DNA of 64,000 nucleotides, taken from contig NZ_BPFX01000020.1 in the NCBI RefSeq assembly GCF_019655855.1, positions 1-64,000 on the forward strand, read 5' to 3'. Positions 50,037 through 59,946 of the stretch are shown here, piece by piece (position 1 is the stretch's first letter; each line of letters starts with the position of its first letter). Source of the stretch: Pseudomonas paralcaligenes (GTDB lineage: Bacteria; Pseudomonadota; Gammaproteobacteria; Pseudomonadales; Pseudomonadaceae). The notes beneath the pieces are model-generated. The model did not search any database, had not been told where the DNA came from, and saw only the letters and a program-made list of their open reading frames with translations. A program made the position numbers and the translations under genes.

Positions 50037-50808
50037 ATCGACCCTGCGTACCCTGATCGTCGCCCTGCTGGTGTGCCTGGTCTGCTCGGTGTTCGTCGCC
50101 GGCGCCGCGGTCACGCTCAAGCCGCTGCAGGACAAGAACCGCGAGCTGGACGAGCAGCGCAGCATCCTCGCCATCGCCGGCCTGGGGCATGCCGACATGA
50201 GCGCGGACGAAGTGCAGGAGTTATATGCCCGCAGCATCCATGTGCGTCTGGTGGACCTGCGCACCGGTCGCTTCAGCGCGGATGGCGAGGCGGTGGGCTT
50301 CGATCACCTGGCTGCCGCCCGCGACCCGGCGCAGTCCGACGCGCTGCCGGCGGAACGGGATATCGCCGCGATCGGGCGCCGCGAGCACCTGTCCACCGTC
50401 TATCTGGTCGAACACGACGGTAGCCTCGACACCCTGATCCTGCCGGTGCGGGGCTACGGCCTGTGGTCGACCCTCTACGGCTTCATCGCGGTGAAGAGCG
50501 ACCTGAATACCGTGGTCGGCTTCGGCTTCTACCAGCACGGCGAGACGCCCGGCCTGGGCGGTGAAGTGGATAACCCGAAATGGACCGGGCTGTGGTCGGG
50601 CAAGACCCTGTTCGACGACGACGGCCAGCTGGCGGTGGAAGTCATCAAGGGCGTCGTCGACCCGCAATCGGCCCGCGCGGCGCACCAGGTCGACGGCCTG
50701 GCCGGCGCGACCCTGACCAGCAAGGGCGTGAACAATCTGCTGCATTTCTGGCTCGGCGAGAGCGGCTTCGGCCCCTTCCTGGCCAACCTGAAGAAAGGGG
50801 AGGCCTGA
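50023..50808 (+). CDS. nqrC: Na+-NQR subunit C
   Basis: 261-aa subunit with one N-terminal membrane helix ([20 protein letters not shown]) and a periplasmic FMN-binding domain. The flavinylation motif is AGATLTS, close to the consensus SGATLT, with the acceptor Thr at about 229. GTG start overlapping nqrB. Confidence 0.94.
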   Translation: MVKHESTLRTLIVALLVCLVCSVFVAGAAVTLKPLQDKNRELDEQRSILAIAGLGHADMSADEVQELYARSIHVRLVDLRTGRFSADGEAVGFDHLAAARDPAQSDALPAERDIAAIGRREHLSTVYLVEHDGSLDTLILPVRGYGLWSTLYGFIAVKSDLNTVVGFGFYQHGETPGLGGEVDNPKWTGLWSGKTLFDDDGQLAVEVIKGVVDPQSARAAHQVDGLAGATLTSKGVNNLLHFWLGESGFGPFLANLKKGEA

Positions 50809-50809
50809 C

Positions 50810-51478
50810 ATGTCTCAACCCAGCATCAAGAGCGTGCTGCTCGATCCCATCCTGCACAACAACCCCATCGGCCTGCAGATCCTCGGCATCTGCTCGGCCC
50901 TGGCGGTGACCTCCACCCTCAAGACCGCGCTGGTGATGTCGATCGCCCTGACCCTGGTGACCGGCTTCTCCAACCTGTTCATCTCGATGATCCGCCGCCA
51001 GATTCCCACCTCCATCCGCATGATCGTGCAGGTGGTGATCATCGCCTCGCTGGTGATCGTGGTGGACCAGGTGCTGAAGGCCTTCGCCTTCAGCCTGGCC
51101 AAGCAGCTGTCGGTGTTCGTCGGCCTGATCATCACCAACTGCATCGTGATGGGCCGAGCCGAGGCCTTCGCCATGTCCCACCCGCCGATGCTGTCGTTCT
51201 TCGACGGCATCGGCAACGGCCTGGGCTACAGCGCCATGCTGGTCGCCCTGGGCGTGATCCGCGAGCTGTTCGGCTCCGGCTCGCTGCTGGGCTACCAGAT
51301 CCTCCCGCTCGTCAGCGACGGCGGCTGGTACCAGCCCAACGGGCTGCTGCTGCTGCCGCCCTCGGCGTTCTTCCTGATCGGCCTGATCATCTGGGCGCTG
51401 CGCAGCTACAAGCCGGAGCAGAAGGAGGCGCCGTCCTACCGCCTGGCGCCGCAGGTCTCCGATAAGGAGGCCTACTGA
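50810..51478 (+). CDS. nqrD: Na+-NQR subunit D
   Basis: 222-aa membrane subunit with six helices. NqrD and NqrE are paralogues of the Rnf/Nqr family that pack as inverted repeats and each supply Cys ligands for an intramembrane iron centre; here ICSALAV and [12 protein letters not shown] carry the cysteines. One bp after nqrC. Confidence 0.95.
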   Translation: MSQPSIKSVLLDPILHNNPIGLQILGICSALAVTSTLKTALVMSIALTLVTGFSNLFISMIRRQIPTSIRMIVQVVIIASLVIVVDQVLKAFAFSLAKQLSVFVGLIITNCIVMGRAEAFAMSHPPMLSFFDGIGNGLGYSAMLVALGVIRELFGSGSLLGYQILPLVSDGGWYQPNGLLLLPPSAFFLIGLIIWALRSYKPEQKEAPSYRLAPQVSDKEAY

Positions 51479-52086
51479 TGGAGCACTACCTGGGCCTGTT
51501 CGTGAAGGCCATGTTCGTCGAGAACATGGCGCTGGCCTTCTTCCTCGGCATGTGCACCTTCATCGCCATCTCGAAGAAGGTGGAGACCGCGCTGATGCTC
51601 GGCATCACCGTGGTGGTGGTGCAGGTCATCACCGTGCCGCTGAACAACCTGATGTACACCTACCTGCTGAAGGACGGCGCCCTGGCCTGGGCCGGCCTGC
51701 CGGAGGTGGACCTGAGCTACCTGGGCCTGATCTGCTACATCGGCCTGATCGCGGCCGTGGTGCAGATCATGGAGATGGTGCTGGACAAGTACCTGCCCAA
51801 GCTGCACCACGCCCTGGGCATCTTCCTGCCGCTGATCACCGTGCACTGCGCCATCTTCGGCGGCACCCTGTTCATGGTCGAGCGCGAGTACGACTTCACC
51901 GAGAGCGTGGTCTACGGCCTGGGTTCCGGGTCGTCCTGGGCGCTGGCCATCGTGCTGCTGGCGGCGATCCGCGAGAAGCTCAAGTACAGCGACGTGCCGG
52001 AAGGGCTGCAGGGCCTCGGGATCACCTTCATCACCATCGGTCTGATGTCGCTCGGCTTCATGTCGTTCGGCGGCATCCAGCTGTGA
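51478..52086 (+). CDS. nqrE: Na+-NQR subunit E
   Basis: 202-aa membrane subunit, paralogue of NqrD in inverted topology. It begins [26 protein letters not shown] (quoted in part), with conserved Cys in GMCTFIA and HCAIFGG as metal ligands. The start shares a base with the nqrD stop. Confidence 0.95.
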   Translation: MEHYLGLFVKAMFVENMALAFFLGMCTFIAISKKVETALMLGITVVVVQVITVPLNNLMYTYLLKDGALAWAGLPEVDLSYLGLICYIGLIAAVVQIMEMVLDKYLPKLHHALGIFLPLITVHCAIFGGTLFMVEREYDFTESVVYGLGSGSSWALAIVLLAAIREKLKYSDVPEGLQGLGITFITIGLMSLGFMSFGGIQL

Positions 52087-52096
52087 GGAGCTACTG

Positions 52097-53320
52097 ATGG
52101 CTTTCGAGATTCTCCTGGCGATCGGCATGTTCGCCGGCATCGTCCTGGCGCTGGTGGCGATCATCCTCGTGGCGCGGGCGCGGCTGGTGTCCGGTGGCGA
52201 CGTCAACATCCTGATCAACGGCGAGCGCACGCTCACCGTGCCGGCCGGCGGCAAGCTGCTGCAGACCCTGGCGGCCAACGACCTGTTCCTGTCCTCGGCC
52301 TGCGGCGGCGGCGGCACCTGCGCCCAGTGCAAGTGCATCGTGGAAAGCGGGGGCGGCGAGATGCTGCCCACCGAGGAGTCCCACTTCACCCGGCGCGAGG
52401 CCCGGGCCGGCTGGCGCTTGTCCTGCCAGACGCCGGTCAAGCAGGACATGTGCATCGAGGTGCCGGCCGAAGTGTTCGGCGTGAAGAAGTGGGAATGCAC
52501 GGTGGAGTCCAACCCCAACGTCGCCACCTTCATCAAGGAGCTGACCCTGCGCCTGCCGGAGGGCGAGCATGTGGATTTCCGCGCTGGCGGCTACGTGCAG
52601 CTGGAGTGCCCGCCCCACGTGGTGCACTACAAGGACTTCGATATCCAGCCCGAGTACCGTGGCGACTGGGACCGCTTCAACCAGTGGCAGTACGTGTCCA
52701 AGGTCGACGAGACGGTGATCCGCGCCTACTCGATGGCCAACTACCCGGACGAGAAGGGCATCGTCAAGTTCAACATCCGCATCGCCTCGCCGCCGCCGGG
52801 CAGGGAACACATCCCGCCGGGCAAGATGTCGTCCTGGGTGTTCGGCCTCAAGCCGGGCGACAAGGTCACGGTGTACGGGCCGTTCGGCGAGTTCTTCGCC
52901 CGCGACACCGATGCCGAGATGGTCTTCATCGGCGGCGGCGCCGGCATGGCGCCGATGCGCTCGCACATCTTCGACCAGCTCAAGCGCCTCAAGAGCCAGC
53001 GCAAGATCAGCTTCTGGTACGGTGCACGCTCCCTGCGCGAGGCCTTCTACGTGGAGGAGTTCGACCGCCTGGCCGCGGAGAACCCCAACTTCGAGTGGCA
53101 TCTGGCGCTGTCTGACCCGCAGCCCGAGGATGACTGGCAGGGCTATACCGGCTTCATCCACCATGTGCTTTACGAGCATTACCTCAAGGACCATCCGGCG
53201 CCCGAGGACTGCGAGTTCTACATGTGTGGCCCGCCGATGATGAACGCGGCGGTGATCCAGATGCTGCTGGACCTGGGCGTGGAGCGCGAGAACATCCTGC
53301 TGGACGACTTCGGTGGCTAG
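52097..53320 (+). CDS. nqrF: Na+-NQR subunit F (NADH dehydrogenase)
   Basis: 407-aa electron-entry subunit. An N-terminal helix (residues 3-25) precedes a [2Fe-2S] ferredoxin domain ([14 protein letters not shown] with a later LSCQ), an FAD domain (RAYSMANYP) and an NADH-binding domain ([11 protein letters not shown] and FYMCGPPMM). It oxidises NADH and feeds electrons to the Nqr flavins. The end overlaps the apbE start by 8 bp. Confidence 0.96.
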   Translation: MAFEILLAIGMFAGIVLALVAIILVARARLVSGGDVNILINGERTLTVPAGGKLLQTLAANDLFLSSACGGGGTCAQCKCIVESGGGEMLPTEESHFTRREARAGWRLSCQTPVKQDMCIEVPAEVFGVKKWECTVESNPNVATFIKELTLRLPEGEHVDFRAGGYVQLECPPHVVHYKDFDIQPEYRGDWDRFNQWQYVSKVDETVIRAYSMANYPDEKGIVKFNIRIASPPPGREHIPPGKMSSWVFGLKPGDKVTVYGPFGEFFARDTDAEMVFIGGGAGMAPMRSHIFDQLKRLKSQRKISFWYGARSLREAFYVEEFDRLAAENPNFEWHLALSDPQPEDDWQGYTGFIHHVLYEHYLKDHPAPEDCEFYMCGPPMMNAAVIQMLLDLGVERENILLDDFGG

Positions 53321-54350
53321 CACCCCGTTGGCCGGCATCCGCCGGACCGGGCTGCTCGTGGCGCTGCTGGCCGGTGCCCTGCTCGCCGGTTGCGGCGACA
53401 GGGTGGAGGAGTTCGGCGGCCCGACCATGGGTAGCCACTACTCGGTCAAGTACGTGGCCAGTGCGAGCACGCCGGAGCCGGCCACGCTCAAGGCGGAGGT
53501 CGAGGCCCTGCTGGCCGAGGTGGACGAGCAGATGTCCACCTGGCGCGCCGACTCCGAGCTGTCCCGCTTCAACCGCCTGCCGGCCGGCAACTGCCGCGTC
53601 ATGCCGGAGCCCGTGCTGCGCCTGGTGCGGCTGGGCGAGGAACTGTCGACGCAGAGCGACGGCGCCTTCGACCTCACCGTGGAGCCGCTGCTCGACCTGT
53701 GGGGCTTCGGCCCGCAGTCGCGCGGCGAGCGGGTGCCCACCGCCGAGGAGATCGCCGAGGCACGGGCCAATGTCGGCCACCAGCTCCTGCGTATTGACGG
53801 CGAGCGCCTGTGCAAGGCGGCCGCGGTGCAGCTCGACCTGAACAGCATCGCTGCCGGCTACACCGTGGACCTGGTCGGTGCGCGGCTGGCCGAACTGGGC
53901 GTGAGCAGCTACCTGCTCGACATCACCGGCGAACTCAAGGGCATGGGCCGCAAGCCGGACGGCACGCCCTGGCGCATCGCCATCGAGGCACCCCGGGCCG
54001 ACCAGCGGGTGGCGCAGAAGATACTGACGCTGGACGGCCTCGGCGTTTCCACCTCGGGCGACTACCGCAACTACTTCGAGCGGGACGGCCGGCGCTACTC
54101 CCACACCCTCGACCCGCGCAGCGGCGCGCCCATCGACCACCGACTGGCCTCGGTCACCGTGCTCGATGCGCAGGCCCTGCGCGCCGACGGGTTGTCTACG
54201 CTATTGATGGTGCTGGGACCGGAGCGCGGCTACGCCTTCGCCGAGCGGGCGGGCATTCCCGCGCTCTTCGTCACCCGCACCGACGAGGGCTTCGCCAGTC
54301 GTGCCACGCCCGAGTTCACACGCCGCTTCGGCGAAGGAGACAAGCCATGA
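53313..54350 (+). CDS. apbE: FAD:protein FMN transferase ApbE
   Basis: 345-aa lipoprotein (lipobox LLAGC, Cys about residue 28) acting in the periplasm. ApbE motifs: [34 protein letters not shown] and the metal-binding [11 protein letters not shown]. It transfers FMN to the Thr of NqrB and NqrC. The start (GTG 53313) overlaps nqrF, so it is part of the same operon and makes the complex competent. Confidence 0.95.
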   Translation: MASTPLAGIRRTGLLVALLAGALLAGCGDRVEEFGGPTMGSHYSVKYVASASTPEPATLKAEVEALLAEVDEQMSTWRADSELSRFNRLPAGNCRVMPEPVLRLVRLGEELSTQSDGAFDLTVEPLLDLWGFGPQSRGERVPTAEEIAEARANVGHQLLRIDGERLCKAAAVQLDLNSIAAGYTVDLVGARLAELGVSSYLLDITGELKGMGRKPDGTPWRIAIEAPRADQRVAQKILTLDGLGVSTSGDYRNYFERDGRRYSHTLDPRSGAPIDHRLASVTVLDAQALRADGLSTLLMVLGPERGYAFAERAGIPALFVTRTDEGFASRATPEFTRRFGEGDKP

Positions 54351-54580
54351 CCTGGTTGCTGGTGTTCGGCCTGATGCTGCTGGTGGTGCTGGGCATGGCC
54401 GTGGGCGTGATCTTCGGCCGCAAGCCTATCGCCGGCTCCTGCGGCGGCATCGCCGCCCTGGGTATCGAGAAGGAGTGCTCGATCTGCGGCGGCAACCGAC
54501 AGAAGTGCGAGGAGGCCAATCGCGACGAGAATGGCGATGTAGTGGACGCAAAGCTCGCCTACGACGCGACCAAGCGCTAA
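54347..54580 (+). CDS. nqrM: Na+-NQR maturation protein NqrM
   Basis: 77-aa DUF539 protein: one membrane helix (LLVFGLMLLVVLGMAVGVIFG) followed by a cysteine-rich end (GSCGGIAALGIEKECSICGG, then RQKC). NqrM is needed for assembly of Na+-NQR, likely by delivering iron to the NqrD/NqrE site. ATGA overlap with apbE. Confidence 0.92.
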   Translation: MTWLLVFGLMLLVVLGMAVGVIFGRKPIAGSCGGIAALGIEKECSICGGNRQKCEEANRDENGDVVDAKLAYDATKR

Positions 54581-54683
54581 TGTGCTGCGCGAATTCGCCG
54601 GGCTAAGCTGGGCGACGACGAATGTGCCGTGAGGCACCTGCAGGGCGCCGTGGGCGCCCTGAGCCGTTCTGAGAGGAGTGAGC

Positions 54684-56078
54684 ATGGCGGTCTACAACTA
54701 CGACGTGGTGGTGCTGGGTTCCGGCCCGGCGGGCGAGGGCGCGGCGATGAACGCGGCCAAGGCCGGGCGCAAGGTGGCGGTGGTCGACAACCGCCCGCTG
54801 GTGGGCGGCAACTGCACCCACCTCGGCACCATCCCGTCCAAGGCGCTGCGCCACTCGGTACGGCAGATCATGCAGTACAACACCAACCCGCTGTTCCGCC
54901 AGATCGGCGAGCCGCGCTGGTTCTCCTTCCCCGACGTGCTGAAGAGCGCCGAGCGGGTGATCGCCAAGCAGGTCGCCTCGCGTACCGGCTACTACGCACG
55001 CAACCGCATCGACGTGTTCTTCGGCACCGCCAGCTTCTCCGACGAACAGACCGTCGAAGTGGTCTGCAGCAGCGGCGTGGTGGAGACGCTGGTGGCCAAG
55101 CAGATCGTCATCGCCACCGGCTCGCGCCCCTACCGCCCGGTGGACGTGGACTTCAATCATTCGCGCATCTACGACAGCGACACCATCCTCAGCCTGACCC
55201 ACACGCCGCGCCGCATCATCATCTACGGCGCCGGGGTGATCGGTTCCGAGTACGCCTCGATCTTCAGTGGCCTGGGCGTGCTAGTGGACCTGATCGACAA
55301 CCGCGACCAGTTGCTCAGCTTCCTCGACGACGAGATTTCCGACGCCCTCAGCTACCACCTGCGCAACAACAACGTGCTGATCCGCCACAACGAGGAGTAC
55401 GAGCGTATCGAGGGGCTGGAGAACGGGGTGATCCTGCACCTCAAGTCCGGCAAGAAGATCAAGGCCGACTGCCTGCTGTGGTGCAACGGCCGTACCGGCA
55501 ACACCGACAAGCTGGGCCTGGAGAACATCGGCATCAAGGTCAACAGCCGCGGCCAGATCGAGGTGGACCAGGAGTACCGCACGCCGGTGAGCAACATCTT
55601 CGCCGCCGGCGACGTGATCGGTTGGCCGAGCCTGGCCAGCGCCGCCTACGACCAGGGCCGCTCGGCCGCCGGCAGCGCGGTGGAGAACGACAGCTGGCGC
55701 TTCGTCGACGACGTGCCGACCGGCATCTACACCATCCCGGAGATCAGCTCCATCGGCAAGACCGAGAAGGAACTGACCCAGGCCAGGATTCCCTACGAGG
55801 TCGGCAAGGCGTTCTTCAAGGGCATGGCCCGGGCGCAGATTTCTCACGAGCCGGTGGGCATGCTGAAGATCCTGTTCCACCGCGACACCCTGGAAATCCT
55901 CGGCGTGCACTGCTTCGGCTACCAGGCCTCGGAGATCGTCCACATCGGTCAGGCGATCATGAACCAGAAGGGCGAGGCGAACAGCATCAAGTACTTCGTC
56001 AACACCACCTTCAACTACCCGACCATGGCCGAGGCGTACCGGGTGGCGGCGTTCGACGGTCTCAACCGGCTTTTTTGA
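54684..56078 (+). CDS. sthA: soluble pyridine nucleotide transhydrogenase
   Basis: 464-aa flavoprotein that exchanges reducing equivalents between NADPH and NAD+. FAD-binding [17 protein letters not shown] lies at the N-terminus; [15 protein letters not shown] has one Cys and Thr in place of the redox disulfide of lipoamide dehydrogenases, which is diagnostic for SthA. NAD-binding [13 protein letters not shown] is present, and the end is [20 protein letters not shown] 54684 has GAGAGGAG upstream. It follows nqrM after 103 bp and is ended by a terminator at 56187-56213. Confidence 0.95.
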   Translation: MAVYNYDVVVLGSGPAGEGAAMNAAKAGRKVAVVDNRPLVGGNCTHLGTIPSKALRHSVRQIMQYNTNPLFRQIGEPRWFSFPDVLKSAERVIAKQVASRTGYYARNRIDVFFGTASFSDEQTVEVVCSSGVVETLVAKQIVIATGSRPYRPVDVDFNHSRIYDSDTILSLTHTPRRIIIYGAGVIGSEYASIFSGLGVLVDLIDNRDQLLSFLDDEISDALSYHLRNNNVLIRHNEEYERIEGLENGVILHLKSGKKIKADCLLWCNGRTGNTDKLGLENIGIKVNSRGQIEVDQEYRTPVSNIFAAGDVIGWPSLASAAYDQGRSAAGSAVENDSWRFVDDVPTGIYTIPEISSIGKTEKELTQARIPYEVGKAFFKGMARAQISHEPVGMLKILFHRDTLEILGVHCFGYQASEIVHIGQAIMNQKGEANSIKYFVNTTFNYPTMAEAYRVAAFDGLNRLF

Positions 56079-56186
56079 CCGGCTCCGACCGGTGGCCTGA
56101 ACCGGTCGGGGGCGATCCCCTCAGCGATTCCCGCGAGTGGCGCTGGCCGAACCGGGAGAGCTTCTGAACAGGCGCGACGCTGCAAG

Positions 56187-56213
56187 AAAAAACCGGCCCT
56201 TGGGCCGGTTTTT
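56187..56213 (+). terminator. intrinsic terminator of sthA
   Basis: AAAAACCGGCCC, short loop, GGGCCGGTTTTT. Strong stem with T-run about 110 bp after sthA; it can also act leftwards for the opposing glycerophosphodiesterase gene. Confidence 0.85.
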
Positions 56214-56220
56214 CGCTTTC

Positions 56221-56321
56221 TCCCCTCTCCCTTTGGGAGAGGGGCCGGGGGTGAGGGAGTGCCAAGTCGCTCGGAGTTGCCTGCATGTCCCTCACCCTAG
56301 CCCTCTCCCGGAGGGAGAGGG
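56221..56321. repeat. paired CCCTCTCCC inverted-repeat element
   Basis: Same type as 1002-1104: CCCCTCTCCC...GGGAGAGGGG with GGGTGAGGG, then the inverted CCCTCACCC and CCCTCTCCCGGAGGGAGAGGG. It lies between the convergent sthA and glycerophosphodiesterase genes. Confidence 0.75.
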
Positions 56322-56330
56322 AATCCAAGG

Positions 56331-57050
56331 TCAGCGCTTGAGCGTATCGACGGCCAGGCCCGGGAAGTCGGTGATGATGCTGTCCACGCCGAAGTCGGCC
56401 AGGCGGCGCATCAGCGCCGGGTCGTTGACCGTCCACACCGACACGTGCAGGCCGGCCTTCTGCGCCTTGAGCAGGCGCTCCGGGGTGCACAGGGTCCAGT
56501 TCAGGGCGAGCATGGAGCATTCGTGGTGGGCGGCCACTTTGAGCGGGTCGAGCCAGTTGTACTCGGCCACCAGGCCGCGCGACAGCTCCGGGGTCAACCG
56601 GCGCAGGGCGCGCAGCACCTCGCGCGAGCTACTGGTGACGGTGACCTTGTCCGTGATGCCGAAGCGCTCGGCCAGCGCCTGGATGGCCAGCACGGTACGC
56701 GCCGCGCGCACCCGCGAGGCGCTCTTCACTTCCAGTTGCCAGTGCTCGAACGGGCACTGCTCGAACAAGGTTTCCAGCTTCGGAATGGGGCAGGGCGTCT
56801 TCCAGCCCGGGCCGCCCAGGCGGGCGTCGAGCTCCACCAGTTCCGCGGCGTCGTGCTCCACCACCTTGCCGCGGCGGCCGGTGGTGCGCTTGAGGGTCGG
56901 GTCGTGGATCACCATCAGCTCGCCGTCGCGCGACAGGTGCAGGTCCAGCTCGCAGCGGTTCACACCGTGTTCGAGACAGCGCTGGAAACTGGCGAGCGTG
57001 TTTTCCGGTGCTTCGCCCTTGGCGCCGCGGTGGCCGTAGATGAGGGTCAC
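56331..57050 (-). CDS. glycerophosphodiester phosphodiesterase
   Basis: 239-aa cytoplasmic GDPD TIM-barrel enzyme without signal peptide (UgpQ-like). Catalytic HRG...ENT (YGHRGAKGEAPENTL), ELDLHLSRDGELMVIHDPTLKRTT (quoted in part) with the second His, and the C-terminal VSVWTVNDPALM. It hydrolyses glycerophosphodiesters to glycerol-3-phosphate and an alcohol. GTG start at 57050 with AAGGA upstream. Its start overlaps the end of the preceding small gene by 4 bp, indicating an operon with that gene and the PilZ gene. Confidence 0.9.
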   Translation of the reverse strand: MTLIYGHRGAKGEAPENTLASFQRCLEHGVNRCELDLHLSRDGELMVIHDPTLKRTTGRRGKVVEHDAAELVELDARLGGPGWKTPCPIPKLETLFEQCPFEHWQLEVKSASRVRAARTVLAIQALAERFGITDKVTVTSSSREVLRALRRLTPELSRGLVAEYNWLDPLKVAAHHECSMLALNWTLCTPERLLKAQKAGLHVSVWTVNDPALMRRLADFGVDSIITDFPGLAVDTLKR

Positions 57051-57343
57051 GGTTGTTCCTTGGTGGGATGGCGGGGCTGGTGGTGAAGCACGCTGTTCAC
57101 CACATGGTCGTACTCGAAGTAGACGCTGAAGGTGCGGTAGTCCCAGCGGGTGATGGGCGGCTGGCCCACCGGCGGGTGTTCCTCGTCCGCCAGGCCGAAG
57201 CGCTCCAGCACCGAGCGCTTGGACTCGCCGAGCTGGGGCAGGCCGGCGACGGCATCGCCCTGCTGGCCGACCGGAATTTCGATGGTCTCGGCCAGCGCCG
57301 GCAGCGGCAACCAGAGGGCCAGCAGCAGGGGAAGGGTTCTCAT
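57047..57343 (-). CDS. small exported protein, unknown
   Basis: 98-aa protein with signal peptide (LPLLLALWLPLPALA) and a mature part containing LPQLGESKRSVLERFGLADEEH and ITRWDYRTFSVYFEYDHVVNSVLH. This G-x-s-k-x-x-V-x-x-x-F-G plus W-x-Y-x-x-F-x-V-Y-F pattern recalls small SmpA/OmlA-like periplasmic folds; assignment is loose. It overlaps both neighbours by 4 bp (PilZ gene before, phosphodiesterase after). Confidence 0.8.
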   Translation of the reverse strand: MRTLPLLLALWLPLPALAETIEIPVGQQGDAVAGLPQLGESKRSVLERFGLADEEHPPVGQPPITRWDYRTFSVYFEYDHVVNSVLHHQPRHPTKEQP

Positions 57344-57915
57344 CGTTGCTGCTCCTTGGCCATGCGCCGCTCCAGGGCCTGTTTCTGCAGGATGTGGCGG
57401 GCCACCAGCTGGCGCTGGGCATCGGTGAGCGCCTCGAACTCGGTGCCGATCTCGAACTGGCCGTTGTCGCGCGGCTGGCAGTGCACGACCTTGGCGCGCA
57501 GCAGCAGGCCCAAGGCCTGGGGCATCAGCACCATCTTGATCGCCAGGTGGCTGCCCGGCAGCACGGCCTGGCCGTGGTTGAAGCTGATGCCGCCCTCGGA
57601 CATGGACACCCGGCGCGGCGCGCCGATGTCGCGCAGCAGGCTCTGCGCCACGGCCTGACCGAGCAGGTCGATGCGCTTGTTCATCACCTTGAGGTAGTTG
57701 GCCAGGGTGCGGTCGCGCTCGCCGATATGGCGCAACAGGTGCTGCGACTCGAAGTCCAGCAGGTGCATGTCGCTGAGCAGATTGAACAACGGCGAGTTAT
57801 CGTGCAGCGGTTCACTGGCCTGCGCTTCGGCGCCGGAGAGGAGGCTGAAATCCAGTGCTATCGTATCCTCGATACGATAGTATTCGCGGCGATCATCGGC
57901 GTCTTGATTCGACAT
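57340..57915 (-). CDS. PilZ-domain c-di-GMP-binding protein with helical insertion
   Basis: 191-aa PilZ protein. The c-di-GMP RxxxR motif is near the N-terminus (DRREYYRIED, residues 8-17), while the second motif appears only at about 103-109 (VSMSEGG, an SxSxxG version of D/NxSxxG). The intervening about 85 residues are helical (SQHLLRHIGERDRTLANYL and VMNKRIDLLGQAVAQSLL). From memory it matches the P. aeruginosa PA2989 type. ATG 57915 is chosen over the longer frame from 58011. Divergent from lolC; first gene of a three-gene run with the small exported protein and the phosphodiesterase. Confidence 0.85.
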   Translation of the reverse strand: MSNQDADDRREYYRIEDTIALDFSLLSGAEAQASEPLHDNSPLFNLLSDMHLLDFESQHLLRHIGERDRTLANYLKVMNKRIDLLGQAVAQSLLRDIGAPRRVSMSEGGISFNHGQAVLPGSHLAIKMVLMPQALGLLLRAKVVHCQPRDNGQFEIGTEFEALTDAQRQLVARHILQKQALERRMAKEQQR

Positions 57916-58013
57916 GGCGAACCCATGGCAGCAGTGGTGGTCTGAGTGTAAAGCCGCGCGCCAGGCCCCGCCACAAGGACGTTTCTCCCTTTCCGCCAGC
58001 GAACCCCTCACTC

Positions 58014-59270
58014 ATGTTCAGACCCCTGCCGTTCTTCATCGGCTTGCGTTACACGCGGGCCCGACGCCGCAGCCTGTTCGTCTCCTTCATTTCCCTTACC
58101 TCCATCATCGGTCTGGCCCTGGGCGTACTGGTGATGATAGTCGTGCTGTCGGTCATGAACGGTTTCGACCGCGAAATGCGTGACCGCGTTCTGGGCATGG
58201 TGCCCCACGCCACCCTGGACAGCACCACCCCTATCCAGGACTGGCGCACCATCGGCGAAGGGCTGTTGCGCCATCCGCAGGTGGCGGCGATCGCCCCCTT
58301 CACCCAGATGCAGGGGCTGCTGACCCATAACGGCCAGGTACAGAAAGTGCTGGTCAACGCCATCGACCCGGCCGAAGAGGGCAAGGTGTCGATCATTGGC
58401 GACTACTTCCTCAAGGACCAGGGCACGCTCGATTCGCTCGAGGCCGGCGGCTTCGGCATCCTCATCGGCGACCTGGCGGCGAACAAGCTCGGCCTCAAGC
58501 TCGGTGACAAGGTCACCTTCGTCGCGCCCGAGGTGGCGGTGACCCCGGCGGGAATGTTCCCTCGCATGAAGCGCTTCATCGTGGTCGGCATCTTCCATGT
58601 CGGCGCCGGTGAGATCGACGGCCACGTGGTGATGACCCACGTCGAGGACGCCGGCCGCCTGCTGCGCCTCAAGGCGGGCGAGGTGCAGGGCATCCGCCTC
58701 AAGCTGCACGACCTGTTCCAGGCGCCGCAGGTGGCCTGGGAACTGGCCGGCCTGCTGCGCGAGCAGGACTTCTACGCCCGCGACTGGACCCGCACCCACG
58801 GCAACCTGTACCAGGCCATCCGCATGGAGAAGACCATGATCGGCCTGCTCCTGCTGCTGATCGTCGCGGTCGCCGCCTTCAACATCATCTCCACCCTGGT
58901 GATGGTGGTGACCGACAAGAAGGCCGATATCGCCATCCTCCGCACCCTCGGCGCCACGCCGCGGCAGATCATGCTGACCTTCATGGTCCAGGGTTCGGTG
59001 ATCGGCGTGGTCGGCACCCTGGCCGGCGGTGTGCTCGGTGTGCTCGCGGCGCTCAACGTCAGCGACGCGATCAAGGGGCTGGAGCGCCTGCTGGGCATCC
59101 AGTTCCTCAATTCCGAGGTGTACTTCATCGATTACCTGCCGTCGCAGGTGCAGGTCCAGGACGTCGCGCTGGTCTGCGGCGCGGCGCTGGTCCTGAGTTT
59201 CCTCGCCACCCTTTACCCGGCCTGGCGCGCGGCGCGCACCCAGCCCGCGGAGGCTTTGCGTTATGAGTGA
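58014..59270 (+). CDS. lolC: lipoprotein-releasing ABC transporter permease LolC
   Basis: 418-aa MacB/FtsX-type permease: N-terminal helix ([24 protein letters not shown]), a large periplasmic domain (about 50-265), then three C-terminal helices ([21 protein letters not shown] and following) and the ending [18 protein letters not shown]. With LolD and LolE it extracts lipoproteins from the inner membrane and passes them to LolA. The ribosome-binding site before ATG 58014 is weak. The end overlaps lolD by 8 bp. Confidence 0.92.
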   Translation: MFRPLPFFIGLRYTRARRRSLFVSFISLTSIIGLALGVLVMIVVLSVMNGFDREMRDRVLGMVPHATLDSTTPIQDWRTIGEGLLRHPQVAAIAPFTQMQGLLTHNGQVQKVLVNAIDPAEEGKVSIIGDYFLKDQGTLDSLEAGGFGILIGDLAANKLGLKLGDKVTFVAPEVAVTPAGMFPRMKRFIVVGIFHVGAGEIDGHVVMTHVEDAGRLLRLKAGEVQGIRLKLHDLFQAPQVAWELAGLLREQDFYARDWTRTHGNLYQAIRMEKTMIGLLLLLIVAVAAFNIISTLVMVVTDKKADIAILRTLGATPRQIMLTFMVQGSVIGVVGTLAGGVLGVLAALNVSDAIKGLERLLGIQFLNSEVYFIDYLPSQVQVQDVALVCGAALVLSFLATLYPAWRAARTQPAEALRYE

Positions 59271-59946
59271 CAAGTCGGTCCTGAGTTGCCGCAACCTGGG
59301 CAAGAGCTACGAGGAAGGCCCGCAGACGGTCGAGGTCCTGAGCGGCGTGGAGCTGGAGCTGCTGCCCGGCGAGCGGGTGGCCATCGTCGGCTCCTCCGGC
59401 TCGGGCAAGAGCACCCTGCTGAACATGCTCGGCGGCCTGGACACGCCCAGCAAGGGCAGCGTCTGGCTGGCCGGCGAGGAACTCTCGGCGTTGAACGAGA
59501 AGGCCCGCGGCCTGCTGCGCAACCGCGCGCTGGGCTTCGTCTACCAGTTCCACCACCTGCTGCCCGAGTTCACCGCGCTGGAGAACGTGTGCATGCCGCT
59601 GCTGATCGGCAAGACGCCGATCCCCGAGGCGCGCCAGCGCGCCACCACGCTGCTGGAGCGGGTCGGCCTCGGCCATCGCCTGTCGCACAAGCCGTCCGAG
59701 CTGTCCGGCGGTGAGCGCCAGCGCGTGGCCATCGCCCGCGCCCTGGTCAACAGCCCGGCGCTGGTGTTGCTCGACGAGCCCACCGGCAACCTCGACCAGC
59801 ACACCGCCCAGGGCATTCAGGAGCTGATGCACGAACTCAGCCGCGACTCGCGCACCGCCTTCCTGGTGGTGACCCACGACCCGCAGCTGGCCGGCCAGAT
59901 GGACCGCGTGCTGCGCCTGGAAGACGGCAAGCTGGTGGCCGCCTGA
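59263..59946 (+). CDS. lolD: lipoprotein-releasing ABC transporter ATPase LolD
   Basis: 227-aa ATPase: Walker [19 protein letters not shown], signature [15 protein letters not shown], Walker [13 protein letters not shown], and switch His in VVTHDPQL. It powers the LolCDE complex. Overlaps lolC by 8 bp and lolE by 1 bp (TGATG). Confidence 0.95.
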   Translation: MSDKSVLSCRNLGKSYEEGPQTVEVLSGVELELLPGERVAIVGSSGSGKSTLLNMLGGLDTPSKGSVWLAGEELSALNEKARGLLRNRALGFVYQFHHLLPEFTALENVCMPLLIGKTPIPEARQRATTLLERVGLGHRLSHKPSELSGGERQRVAIARALVNSPALVLLDEPTGNLDQHTAQGIQELMHELSRDSRTAFLVVTHDPQLAGQMDRVLRLEDGKLVAA

